This document shows, in pieces, positions 39,672 to 48,450 of a DNA stretch of 64,000 nucleotides. Below the pieces are notes generated by a model that had not been told where the DNA came from, ran no database searches, and worked only from the letters and a program-made list of their open reading frames with translations. The translations under genes and the position numbers were made by a program. Within the stretch, counting starts at the first letter, position 1. Each line of letters starts with the position of its first letter. The DNA lies in assembly GCF_016820555.1 (NCBI RefSeq), contig NZ_JADHDW010000001.1, positions 1 through 64,000 on the forward strand, read 5' to 3'. The DNA comes from Bacillus sp. REN10 (GTDB lineage Bacteria > Bacillota > Bacilli > Bacillales > Domibacillaceae).

Positions 39672-39977
39672 ATGGAACCGATTGAAATCATTACCCCAGA
39701 AGAACTGAAACAAAGATTAGAAAATGGGGAACAGCTAGAGATCATCGATGTTCGTGAAGATGAAGAAGTCGCTGCTGGTATGATTCCTGAAGCGAAGCAC
39801 ATCGTGATGGGAACAATTCCTGAGCGCCTCGATGAATTGGATAAAGAGAAAGAATACATTTTCGTCTGCCGTTCTGGACGCCGCAGCGAAAATGTGTGCT
39901 ACTACTTGCGCGACCAAGGCTTTAAAGTGCGCAACATGGTCGGCGGTATGCTGGAATGGACAGGCAAAACAAAATAA
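39672..39977 (+). CDS. Rhodanese-domain sulfurtransferase
   Basis: 101-aa single-domain rhodanese: ITPEELKQRLENGEQLEIIDVRE at the N terminus, catalytic Cys in FVCRSGRRSENV, and MVGGMLEWTGKTK at the end. It may carry persulfide in cytoplasm; the specific partner is unknown. ATG 39672 follows AAAGGATGTTTCAC and is 16 nt after leuS, so it is likely read through from leuS. Resembles YtwF. Confidence 0.9.
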   Translation: MEPIEIITPEELKQRLENGEQLEIIDVREDEEVAAGMIPEAKHIVMGTIPERLDELDKEKEYIFVCRSGRRSENVCYYLRDQGFKVRNMVGGMLEWTGKTK

Positions 39978-39985
39978 TTAAGCGG

Positions 39986-40024
39986 AAACAGCCTCCAGGG
40001 AATACTTAGGAGGCTGTTTTTTTG
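39986..40024 (+). terminator. Terminator of leuS-rhodanese unit
   Basis: AAACAGCCTCC pairs with GGAGGCTGTTT around a 12-nt loop and is followed by a T-run. Confidence 0.9.
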
Positions 40025-40037
40025 CTTGGAAGTAGCT

Positions 40038-40163
40038 GATCAGTCACGAATTGGTTGCAATCGGTCAGGATCAGTCGATAATCAGTCGCGAATCCATAGC
40101 AATCGGTCGGCGATGCAAGCGAATCAGTCGCGAATCCACCATAATCAGTCGGCGCACGAAACG
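40038..40163. repeat. Three tandem 42-bp repeats
   Basis: Units 40038-40079, 40080-40121 and 40122-40163 share the frame (g/a)ATCAGTCgCGAAT..; units 2 and 3 are most alike. 42 is a multiple of three, so reading frames are open across it on both strands, with QSRI-type or FATD-type peptide repeats. Neither has a usable Shine-Dalgarno, so it is recorded as a DNA repeat. Confidence 0.8.
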
Positions 40164-40245
40164 AAGTATACTCACACATCATTTGATGCATCCTATAAAA
40201 GATATTCATTTGAATATCGCCAATCCATTCCTTTGAGGTGAGGTT

Positions 40246-40401
40246 ATGAGTTATAAAGATGAGTTAGATCCGCACTCACAATTGTTTCATCATAACTGGA
40301 CGAGACCAAAACGAGCGAAATCGCAGGTCAATGGTCATACGGAAGAATCGCAAAAGACGATTATTTTAAAGCGAATGGTCAAAGCTCACCGATTTTCTTA
40401 A
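40246..40401 (+). CDS. Small conserved-looking ORF (51 aa)
   Basis: ATG 40246 follows GAGGTGAGGTT. The 51-aa basic product starts MSYKDELDPHSQLFHHNW and contains TRPKRAKSQVNG and IILKRMVKAHRFS. It ends 4 nt before a strong terminator. No family recognised. The good ribosome binding site and terminator support a real gene; function unknown. Confidence 0.55.
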   Translation: MSYKDELDPHSQLFHHNWTRPKRAKSQVNGHTEESQKTIILKRMVKAHRFS

Positions 40402-40404
40402 CAC

Positions 40405-40443
40405 AAAAAAGCAGGAAAGAGAATGCTCTCTTTCCTGCTTTTT
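40405..40443. terminator. Bidirectional terminator small ORF / ytfP
   Basis: AAAAAAGCAGGAAAGAG pairs with CTCTTTCCTGCTTTTT around a short loop. Confidence 0.9.
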
Positions 40444-40447
40444 CACT

Positions 40448-41701
40448 TCATGACTCTTGTCCCGCATTCATCCCGGCAAGTCTGCCCGTCACGAGAGCGG
40501 ATGTAATGTTGTAGCCGCCTGTGTATCCATGAATGTCCAACACTTCACCGCAAAAATAAAGACCCGGCATTCTTTTTGATGCCATTGTTTTCGGCTCAAT
40601 TTCTTTAATGGATACACCGCCCCCGGTGACAAATGCTTTTTCTAGTGGAAGGGTTCCGTTGACGGTAAAGCGGAAGTCTTTACAAAGATGAGCGAACTGC
40701 CGCATTTTCTCTGTTGCTACTCCATTGCAAGACATTTCTTCGTCAATTTCCGCTTGTTTCAGTAAAAATAGTAAATATCGTTCAGGAATGATGCCTTTTA
40801 AGCAGTTTTTGACCGATTTTTTCGGATGTTCTTTCATCAAACGTTGTATTTCTTGAAACAGCTGTTCTTCATTCGTATTCGGTAAGCTATCGATCGTCAT
40901 TACGACAGTAGGTGCTTTTTTCAGTGCTTTCACAACGTATTGACTGCAGCGCAAGACAGCTGGACCTGACACGCCAAAATGGGTAAAGATCATATCCATT
41001 TGATGGGTGATGATCGCTTTTCCTTTTGGATTGAGCACGCTTAATGCAACATTTCTTAAAGATAGGCCTTGCAAGACTTTCTCCTTAATAAAGGCTTCTT
41101 CTGATGTGACAGGTACTTCTGTCGGATACAGCTCGGTAATCGTATGTCCCACTTGTTCTGCCCAAGGATAAGCATCACCCGTTGAACCCGTGTGAGGCAC
41201 GGAACAGCCACCTGTGGCTACAACAACCGCTTTGCTTAAGATTTTTTGTCCGTCTCTTAGCTCTACGCCTGCTGTCCGTCCATCTTCATACAAAAGATTA
41301 GCTACCGCTGTATTCACCCGAACCGTGACATTCAGTTCATCAATTCGGCGGAGTAAGGCATCAACGACCGATTGCGCTTTATCGGTGACGGGAAACATCC
41401 GTCCATGATCTTCCTCTTTTAATTCAATACCGAGATCTTCAAAAAAGCGGATAATATCTTCATTGTTAAAAATCGAAAAGGCACTATATAAAAAACGTCC
41501 ATTCCCAGGGATGTGTTTAATGATTTCATCGACTGGTAATCGATTCGTGACATTGCAACGACCGCCTCCAGAAATGGCGAGCTTTTTCCCTAGCTTGCTG
41601 CCTTTATCTAATAACAGCACACGCGCACCCTGTTCCCCAGAGGCAATTGCAGCCATTAAACCAGAGGGACCTCCTCCAATGACAATTACATCATAATGCA
41701 T
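40448..41701 (-). CDS. ytfP: FAD-dependent oxidoreductase YtfP (HI0933/BaiN-like)
   Basis: 417-aa flavoprotein. Dinucleotide-binding [30 protein letters not shown], family signature [14 protein letters not shown], and [41 protein letters not shown] at the C terminus. Substrate unknown. ATG follows GAAGGTGAAAAC. In B. subtilis ytgP is its neighbour; here the polysaccharide-like operon lies between. Confidence 0.92.
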   Translation of the reverse strand: MHYDVIVIGGGPSGLMAAIASGEQGARVLLLDKGSKLGKKLAISGGGRCNVTNRLPVDEIIKHIPGNGRFLYSAFSIFNNEDIIRFFEDLGIELKEEDHGRMFPVTDKAQSVVDALLRRIDELNVTVRVNTAVANLLYEDGRTAGVELRDGQKILSKAVVVATGGCSVPHTGSTGDAYPWAEQVGHTITELYPTEVPVTSEEAFIKEKVLQGLSLRNVALSVLNPKGKAIITHQMDMIFTHFGVSGPAVLRCSQYVVKALKKAPTVVMTIDSLPNTNEEQLFQEIQRLMKEHPKKSVKNCLKGIIPERYLLFLLKQAEIDEEMSCNGVATEKMRQFAHLCKDFRFTVNGTLPLEKAFVTGGGVSIKEIEPKTMASKRMPGLYFCGEVLDIHGYTGGYNITSALVTGRLAGMNAGQES

Positions 41702-41769
41702 GTTTTCACCTTCTTCTTCATCGAGCCATTCTTTTCATAGTAGTGTCTCATGTTCTGCCTGTCAATCTT

Positions 41770-43473
41770 TTAAAAATGATCGAGGAATTCATTCACATGT
41801 GGAATGAGTTCTGGAGCTGTCATGATATAGTTCAAGCCGTTTTCTTTATTCAATGCAGGAATCAGTTTTTCTTCATACCCTGGATACATGGGGATAATAT
41901 CGAGTGCAATCCCATATTGTTTGGTGAGATTGGTCACTTCTTTCATCTCTGATTCAGACGTAATACTCGGTGAATAAAGAAAAATGAGCCGGCTGACTCC
42001 GTTAGTTAAAGCGAAAGATTCATACTCTTCTTTCATAAGCATAGGCCCTATAACCATATTTCGATCTAAAAAAATGGTCTTTCCATTGGTTAAAGTCAAT
42101 TCTCTCAAATTTGAATTCCCATTAGCAGAACCTAACAAAAGTCCTGTTATTATTTTGTCTAGGCGATTCATCGTTATTTCGTCAGGCACAGCCATATAAG
42201 TTAGTTTTTTCGTTTGAATGACGTTTAATGCCTGTTGATACAGGTTAGACGTGCTCATGTTCGACTGAATCGAAATGAATGATTCCACACCGTTTGTTGC
42301 TAGTCTATTTTGTTCGCTAGCACTTGGAGAATAGCCAATCATGATACGGGCCCCAATCGTTCGAACACTTGCATTCTGTTCAATGAAAGGGAGAAATTTG
42401 CCCCAGCTGACATAGGCATGTAATTGATCAATCGGTACAGGATCATTAAAGTTATGTACAAACACTTTTTCTTTCCGCGATAAAAGGTAATCTCCCACTT
42501 TTTTGATCTCATCTATGGATGGATGTTGAGAGAGTGGAAAATGAGAAAATTGAATTTGCATTTCTTTTGTAACTTGTTTCTCCTGATCGAGCCATTTAGA
42601 GTGATTGGCGCGCAGCAAAGAGACCACTTCTTTCACTTCTGCCCGTTTAATACGCGTAAACCATTCTTCATCCGTCGGGAAGGGGCCTAGCAAGATGTTT
42701 TGATGGCGGGCGTGATACAAATTTCCGCGCTCAAACGTAGTCGGCTGCATAAAATGCACTTTATAAGTTTGATCTAATTCTTGATTAATGACTTGCTTAA
42801 TGACATCGACACGGTGCCGGCCTAAATAACAATGAACGTAGTATTGTTTATCATCTTGCTTAATTAATGTTTTCGCTTCTTTGATTGAATCGCTATTATT
42901 GCCTACCCATGGAAGCATGGGGATAGAATGAAGCTCAATTCCGATTTCTTTCGCGTTCTTCTTTTCCTTATCCAGCAATGGTTTTTCGATCGGCAGAGTA
43001 GGGTTTAATAAAGTAATAATTCCGTCATACCCTTCCTCTTTTAATGCTTTCATATCGTTCTTTTCTGGATAAGGGCCAAAGGTAAAGCGTTCGCCTTTTT
43101 CGATTTCCCCTTGGGAGCTTTGAATCACTCCAGTACCTGTATTCATAAAGTAATAAAGGGCCATGCCACATAAAAGGATGGAACTTCCCAGCAATGTATA
43201 GGCCCATTTATATCGTTTCATTTTTACGATGTAGCGGTAGTAAAGAAAAGAAACGATAAAACCGAACATCACCCAGCCGATCACGTAATATTTCATAATA
43301 TGATCAATTTTATATTGGGACCAACCGCGGTCCGCGTACATTTGTTCAATCGGAACGACCGCGAATAATAAGAACAGAATCCCGCCGCCGACACCAAACG
43401 TGCTTAATAAAATGAACCACATCGAAAAATGAAGATATTTCTGTTTGTTTGTTTCTTTTTTTGTTTCCCTCAC
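41770..43473 (-). CDS. Membrane protein with tyrosine/dual-specificity phosphatase signature
   Basis: 567 aa. Three membrane helices at about 18-40, 61-80 and 91-110, then a large soluble part. Residues 213-221 contain HCYLGRHR (C215, R221), the CX5R phosphatase loop preceded by His. The unit around it (FGPYP..GYDGIITLLNP) recurs in degenerate form at about 262 (LGPFP), 388 (IGYSP) and 475 (IGPML), each followed by a V/I-rich strand, suggesting tandem phosphatase-like modules of which only the first keeps Cys and Arg. GTG start overlaps the upstream gene by 4 nt. Last gene of the operon; likely controls polysaccharide output by dephosphorylation (inference). Confidence 0.6.
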   Translation of the reverse strand: MRETKKETNKQKYLHFSMWFILLSTFGVGGGILFLLFAVVPIEQMYADRGWSQYKIDHIMKYYVIGWVMFGFIVSFLYYRYIVKMKRYKWAYTLLGSSILLCGMALYYFMNTGTGVIQSSQGEIEKGERFTFGPYPEKNDMKALKEEGYDGIITLLNPTLPIEKPLLDKEKKNAKEIGIELHSIPMLPWVGNNSDSIKEAKTLIKQDDKQYYVHCYLGRHRVDVIKQVINQELDQTYKVHFMQPTTFERGNLYHARHQNILLGPFPTDEEWFTRIKRAEVKEVVSLLRANHSKWLDQEKQVTKEMQIQFSHFPLSQHPSIDEIKKVGDYLLSRKEKVFVHNFNDPVPIDQLHAYVSWGKFLPFIEQNASVRTIGARIMIGYSPSASEQNRLATNGVESFISIQSNMSTSNLYQQALNVIQTKKLTYMAVPDEITMNRLDKIITGLLLGSANGNSNLRELTLTNGKTIFLDRNMVIGPMLMKEEYESFALTNGVSRLIFLYSPSITSESEMKEVTNLTKQYGIALDIIPMYPGYEEKLIPALNKENGLNYIMTAPELIPHVNEFLDHF

Positions 43474-44543
43474 TGAATTTTCTCCTCTGCAATCTCCGTT
43501 AAAATTTGCCGCATTAATGGTACATAAGAATGCCAGTAAAATTCGCTTTCATCATCAGAAAGCAACCAAAAAAGGTAGGAAGAACCACGCCATTTCGCTA
43601 GCGGCTGTTTTGGAAAGTCCGCATAGTCTCCAGCAAAGTAGTATGTTTTTTCTTGTTGATGATGAGTAATCGCCGGAAACGTTGTGGGGATTTTTGCTTT
43701 TTTTAGCTGCTCTTTCTCTTTTTGAGATAAATGAAGGTCATATTCAGCTTCTACAATTGCCCCGTTTTTTGGCTTAATAATGTCAAACCAATACATATAG
43801 TGGGAACTGCCTACATGCGGATAATGCCTTTTCCCTTCTTTTGTTAATTGAAATTGAACAAAAGGTCGCTCTTTTTGGTTGCCAAGCACTACCACTTGAT
43901 CGGATAAGTGCACGAAAGCGATACCTGGCCCGTTAAATACCCATTTCTTTTTGTATTGTTTTTCATAGTTGCGAATAAGCCATGGCGGAATTTCCTCGCT
44001 GTTTAAATCGGAGAAAAATCGCCCAGTCCAACCGGTCCACTCCACATTGATGTTTTTCTCCATCACCGAACGAGTGACCGAATCCGTAGGAGCCGCAAAT
44101 GAATTAAACTCCGCAATCAGAGTAGATTCAGAATCGCGGCTATTCATCATTTGATTCCACTCCAATAAATCCATTCCGCCATATACTAGCTTAGAACGCT
44201 CGCCATCAGGCTTTTCCTTTAAATCATTGCTATAGACACCATATGTATCAGCGATATAAATCAGATCAAAAGGCCCCCGTTCATCAAAAGGGGGGAATGG
44301 TTTTTGATCATATGGATCGTATCCAAAGTAATCTCGTCCAATATCGTATGTCTCGTCCCGGTTGTTAACAATTTTTTCATTTTCTAACGCCCAAAACAAG
44401 CCATGATGTTCTCGATAATCGGTTTTAGGGACGGTTTTATCAATAATTGCTATATCTAAATCAGTAGCAGGATGTATTCCCCAAAGAATACGCGGCGAGA
44501 AAATGAGTAATAGGAGAGCGATCAACCCAAGAATTCGTTTCAT
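43470..44543 (-). CDS. Membrane-anchored protein of unknown family in polysaccharide operon
   Basis: 357 aa. Uncleaved signal anchor or signal peptide at residues 1-22 (ILGLIALLLLIFSPRILWGI), then a soluble, aromatic-rich extracytoplasmic part. Motifs: DLIYIADTYGVY, YGGMDLLEWNQMM, VEWTGWTGRFFSDLNSEE and a long strand-rich C terminus. No Cys lipobox and no recognised family. AAGGAGGCGAGACG precedes the ATG; it overlaps the phosphatase gene by 4 nt and follows the glycosyltransferase by 46 nt. Could be an export or modifying partner of the glucan or glycan synthase (inference). Confidence 0.7.
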   Translation of the reverse strand: MKRILGLIALLLLIFSPRILWGIHPATDLDIAIIDKTVPKTDYREHHGLFWALENEKIVNNRDETYDIGRDYFGYDPYDQKPFPPFDERGPFDLIYIADTYGVYSNDLKEKPDGERSKLVYGGMDLLEWNQMMNSRDSESTLIAEFNSFAAPTDSVTRSVMEKNINVEWTGWTGRFFSDLNSEEIPPWLIRNYEKQYKKKWVFNGPGIAFVHLSDQVVVLGNQKERPFVQFQLTKEGKRHYPHVGSSHYMYWFDIIKPKNGAIVEAEYDLHLSQKEKEQLKKAKIPTTFPAITHHQQEKTYYFAGDYADFPKQPLAKWRGSSYLFWLLSDDESEFYWHSYVPLMRQILTEIAEEKIQ

Positions 44544-44589
44544 CGTCTCGCCTCCTTATAGGTTAATAAATGAATCAATAATCGGGTGT

Positions 44590-46011
44590 TCATGATTGTG
44601 ACACTCCTTTTCGTTTCATATCCCCCCAAGCTTTTTTCTTAAAAATGATTTGAAAGAAGCCTTCGACACGGAAGAAAGTGATCAATGGTCGATACCAAAA
44701 GGATTCAAACAAACTTGAAAGAAATAAGTGAATAAAGTCCTCTAACTTCTCGTACCGGCGAAAACTCCATTCTTCCAATAAAATAGAAAACATTGACAAT
44801 AGAGAGCCCAATAATAACACACAGAAAAAGAGGGCCAGTGAGTACTCGATGTGCATGCCCCCCAACAGAGGGCCGAGTAAAATAATCATATATCCCATCA
44901 TTTCAACAAGTGGTCCTAGAAGCTCAATAAATAAATAATAAGGAAAACTAATCAAACCAATTTTTCCATAGCGGGGGTTGAACAACATTCGCTTGTTATG
45001 CCAAAGACTTTCAAATAATCCGCGATACCAGCGATTTCGCTGTCTGCGCAAAACAGACAACGTTTCAGGAGCCTCTGTCCAGCAAACGGGCTCCGGTATA
45101 TAAGCAATTTTCTTATTTAATTGATTCTCTTTGATATATCGATGAAGACGAACCACTAAATCCATGTCTTCACCCACTGTATTTGTACGATAACCGCCGA
45201 TTTTGATGCAATCTTCTTTAGAGAAAACCCCAAATGCCCCGGAAACAATTAATAACAGATTGCGAGATCCGAAGCCGATGCGACCAAATAAGAAATCCCG
45301 TAAATATTCAATCACTTGATGAACCACGACCCTATTTTTACTCAATGCCACGCTTTTTAATTCCCCGCGTTCAATGACACAGTCGTTAGCAATTCGTACG
45401 CTTCCACCGCTAGCGATAATGTCATCCCCTGAATCAATAATTGGTTTCATAATTTTAACAAAAGCCGTCCGTTCAATAATGGAATCCGCATCTAAGGAAC
45501 AGAAGAAAGGATATTGTGCCAAATTCATTCCGGCATTCAAGGCATCTGCTTTCCCGCCCGACTCTTTATCCATTAAAAATAAATGGGGATAAATTTTGGA
45601 TTGATAAATTTGTTTCACGGGCTTAGAGTCTAAGCGCTTTCTGTAATAACTAGTGACTGGCTGCAGTTCAAATGCATCGATCATCGTTGGCAATGTCGAA
45701 TCAGTGGACCCATCATTGATCACAATGATTTCAAATTCTGGATAGTCAACCGTGAGCAAGGATCGTACCGTATCGACAATCCCTGTTTCTTCGTTCTTTC
45801 CAGGTACTAAAATAGAAATGGGTTTCGTGAATTCAGAACGCAAATGCTCATCATAAGGCTCTTCAAAATCTAACAGATGGGTTTGCCGGATTTGTTTGAT
45901 CGAAAAGAAAAACAACAGCATCATAATCAAAATAATGGCGATGGTATAAAAGAAGATCACCTGTGAAAACAGATCTACGATTATGCGCAACCATTCTAAC
46001 ATCCTATACAT
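44590..46011 (-). CDS. Processive family-2 glycosyltransferase (membrane polysaccharide synthase type)
   Basis: 473 aa. N-terminal membrane segment at about 15-37 and three to four C-terminal segments at about 350-440. GT2 motifs: NDGSTDST (D100), SLDADS (D174/D176), GEDMDLV (E281/D282) and QRNRW (324-328), so all catalytic groups for a processive synthase (PgaC/IcaA, YdaM-like) are present. Probably polymerises and extrudes a surface polysaccharide. ATG shares one base with the HEAT-gene stop (TAATG). The sugar is not predictable from this. Confidence 0.9.
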   Translation of the reverse strand: MYRMLEWLRIIVDLFSQVIFFYTIAIILIMMLLFFFSIKQIRQTHLLDFEEPYDEHLRSEFTKPISILVPGKNEETGIVDTVRSLLTVDYPEFEIIVINDGSTDSTLPTMIDAFELQPVTSYYRKRLDSKPVKQIYQSKIYPHLFLMDKESGGKADALNAGMNLAQYPFFCSLDADSIIERTAFVKIMKPIIDSGDDIIASGGSVRIANDCVIERGELKSVALSKNRVVVHQVIEYLRDFLFGRIGFGSRNLLLIVSGAFGVFSKEDCIKIGGYRTNTVGEDMDLVVRLHRYIKENQLNKKIAYIPEPVCWTEAPETLSVLRRQRNRWYRGLFESLWHNKRMLFNPRYGKIGLISFPYYLFIELLGPLVEMMGYMIILLGPLLGGMHIEYSLALFFCVLLLGSLLSMFSILLEEWSFRRYEKLEDFIHLFLSSLFESFWYRPLITFFRVEGFFQIIFKKKAWGDMKRKGVSQS

Positions 46012-47057
46012 TAAAAACTAATCCCCCTTTCTAATCGTTCTTTTGCGGCATCTCTTGCAAAAGCATCTTCACTGAATTGAGCAATTTGTTTTAATTCAGC
46101 TTCCCCTGTTGGGTAGCTGAGTAAAGCATTGGCAGCCGCCCGGCGAACATACCATGATGAATCCGTTAGCCACTTCTTCAAATAAGGAATACATGCCTCG
46201 TGATGATGGAGCATACTTAACTTAGCTAACCACATTTTTTTAGGCCATTGGTCGGTTTCAAAATGAGGGAGCAACGGTGTCATATCCGATAAATAGTGAA
46301 GCTGATAAAGAGCTTTCATGGCTCGAATATTGATTTCCTTATCATTATAGTCTAGAAGTTTTATTAATAAAGGCTCATATTCACTCCAACCTTGCAGACC
46401 AATATACTCAATAGCGACATATTGGAGGGGAGTAGTTAAGCTTGGATAATTCTCGATTACTTTTTCAATAATTATTTCATGAGAGAGCCTTTTTAAAATA
46501 TCAAAATAATAAAAATGAGGGTACTGTGCTTCTTCTTTGTTCAACAGGTCAATGACGCGCTCATCCTGAAAAGTAGACAAAATTTGCAAAATCAGGATGT
46601 TTTCCTCGTTTGTTGCTTTTGGTGACGAGTAATACTCATGTAAAAATGGTTGAAAGCTAGTACATTGAAACTTTTCAATTCGATAGAGTGTATTTAATCG
46701 AATAGCCATGGAACGACTAGTTAATTGCTTACGATATCTTTCAGCGAAGTAAGTTTCTGTCCATTCTTGAATGTGGCGTTCAGCGTTGGGATCATGAACG
46801 GTTTTTAAAAAGTTTAAAAAGAATTGCTCAATTGCTTCGTAAATGAACTTCTTTGATAAATTGGCTCGTATCTCCCACTTTCCGGTAGACAAGAGGGTAA
46901 ATAAATATTTTTCATGTTCCTTGAGCCAATGGGCTTGTTTTTTCGCTGTTTTCAAGCGTTGTTTCTTCATATAAACAAGAGAGCTAAAAAAAGTAAAGAG
47001 TGAGAATAACAGGATCACAATGATATAAAACAAGATATCGATGGGGATAGACACCAT
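46011..47057 (-). CDS. Membrane-anchored HEAT-repeat protein
   Basis: 348 aa. One N-terminal membrane helix at about 6-29 (DILFYIIVILLFSLFTFFSS), a basic linker, then alpha-helical HEAT-like repeats; LTDSSWYVRRAAANALLSYP is the clearest unit and IRAMKALYQLHYLSD another. Likely a scaffold for the synthase. An in-frame TTG at 47063 is too close to the Shine-Dalgarno GGAG; ATG 47057 is preferred. Two nt after the REC/GGDEF gene. Confidence 0.75.
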   Translation of the reverse strand: MVSIPIDILFYIIVILLFSLFTFFSSLVYMKKQRLKTAKKQAHWLKEHEKYLFTLLSTGKWEIRANLSKKFIYEAIEQFFLNFLKTVHDPNAERHIQEWTETYFAERYRKQLTSRSMAIRLNTLYRIEKFQCTSFQPFLHEYYSSPKATNEENILILQILSTFQDERVIDLLNKEEAQYPHFYYFDILKRLSHEIIIEKVIENYPSLTTPLQYVAIEYIGLQGWSEYEPLLIKLLDYNDKEINIRAMKALYQLHYLSDMTPLLPHFETDQWPKKMWLAKLSMLHHHEACIPYLKKWLTDSSWYVRRAAANALLSYPTGEAELKQIAQFSEDAFARDAAKERLERGISF

Positions 47058-47059
47058 AA

Positions 47060-48316
47060 TCAACGTTCTCCTTCAATGATTCTTTTTAATTTCGTCAACA
47101 GCTCATCGATCGAGAAAGGTTTCATAATATGGTCAGAAAGATCGTAGGCGAGCAATTCAATTAACTCTGAATCATTGCTTCGATTCGTTAATGAAAAAAC
47201 TGAATATTGATGTTTCGGATAGGATGCTCTTAGTTTTTTCATAAATTCCACTGCACCGATTTGGGCTGTTTTTGTATCAATAATGAGCAAGTAAGGATCA
47301 TAGCTGCGACTCCAAGCAGAAGAGAAGAACTCTTGTCCATTATTAAACGATTGAATCTCAAATGTATACCTTCTGCTTGTTAAGCGTTCTGCGTATTTCA
47401 TCAGTAATTTTTTTGTAAAGGCATCATTTTGAAGAATGGCTATTCTATATGTTTCTTTTTCCTCTTCATTTAATACGTGGACAAATGGAGAAAAGGTAAG
47501 TGCTCGTTCCTTGCTTACGGCTATGTTTGACAGCTCCAACTGTAGTTTCTCGATGAATGAGTCGAGTGTATGCGCGGGTAAAAACATTTCGGCTCCGACG
47601 ATTCTTGCTGAAAATTCTTGTTGATAAGATGTTTGGATTCGATCAAATACACTCGCTAGCATCTCTTGTTTCATATTAAATAAAATGAGAATAAATTGTC
47701 CATGACTCCAGCGGATGATTAAATCTTTGCGGCGCAATTTCTGCTGAAAAAATTGAACAAATGCTTGTTCCCCCTCTCTTGTTGTCTCGTCGATTTGGCA
47801 TAAAGCAACAGAGAAAAGGTAATTTTTTTGCCGCTCGTCCGATAGACATTGCTGAATAATGAACGGTAGCATGGAACGCGAATACGCTCTTGTGGTGAAA
47901 TCGAACATTGGTGATTGGAAGGCCCGCCTCATGTCCAATCGCTTTTGTAACTTTTGTTTCATCAACACTGATTCATTCATCATGATGGTTGCTGTTGCAC
48001 CATTCGTTAGTGCGTCCGTCTCTTCTTGGGCAGTCGAAACAAAGGCAATCACTTCTAGATTGTGCTCGTGAGCTATTTGAAATAATTCTTGATCAGATGG
48101 GATGTCCATTGGCAACGCTTGATGAGCATAGCAAATAGCCAAGGCCTGTTTGATGATTTCTGGATTATGTAATTGATTGAAGTCAATTAGGGTTACATTC
48201 TCATCCGTCCATTGAAGGGATGCCATTACTTGATGAGACAAAGGATCATTTAACCATAATATTTCTCTGGATTGCTCCATATGTACTATTGCATACAACT
48301 GAAAGGTGGTATGCAA
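47060..48316 (-). CDS. REC-like / degenerate GGDEF / REC regulatory protein
   Basis: 418 aa, no membrane span. Residues 1-130 resemble a decayed receiver (VIAFVSTAQEETDALTNGATATI). Residues about 135-250 are a GGDEF fold (FDFTTRAYSR start; RRKDLIIRWSHGQFILIL, where the GGDEF loop is SHGQF), so no cyclase activity is expected. Residues about 290-410 are a receiver with phospho-Asp D347 (LLIIDTK) and Lys399 (MKPFS). TTG 48316 has AAGGAGG upstream; the GTG two codons earlier lies inside that site. Probable sensor of c-di-GMP or of a phosphorelay for the operon (inference; compare YdaK in B. subtilis). Confidence 0.8.
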   Translation of the reverse strand: MHTTFQLYAIVHMEQSREILWLNDPLSHQVMASLQWTDENVTLIDFNQLHNPEIIKQALAICYAHQALPMDIPSDQELFQIAHEHNLEVIAFVSTAQEETDALTNGATATIMMNESVLMKQKLQKRLDMRRAFQSPMFDFTTRAYSRSMLPFIIQQCLSDERQKNYLFSVALCQIDETTREGEQAFVQFFQQKLRRKDLIIRWSHGQFILILFNMKQEMLASVFDRIQTSYQQEFSARIVGAEMFLPAHTLDSFIEKLQLELSNIAVSKERALTFSPFVHVLNEEEKETYRIAILQNDAFTKKLLMKYAERLTSRRYTFEIQSFNNGQEFFSSAWSRSYDPYLLIIDTKTAQIGAVEFMKKLRASYPKHQYSVFSLTNRSNDSELIELLAYDLSDHIMKPFSIDELLTKLKRIIEGER

Positions 48317-48450
48317 CTCCACCTCCTTACCTAAAAAGTATAAAAAGAATAGCCTATCTTTCTGTGCAAATTCTCAACAAAATCAATATAGTTCCATTTT
48401 CACAAATTATGAATGATTAACTAGAAACGGAAAATAAAAGGAGTATATTG

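Noticed and set aside
40038-40163. CRISPR-like array
   Set aside because: Units abut with no unique spacers and no cas genes are near.
40006-40241. Repeat-encoding ORFs on both strands across the 42-bp array
   Set aside because: No ribosome binding site on either strand; frames are a by-product of a period divisible by three.
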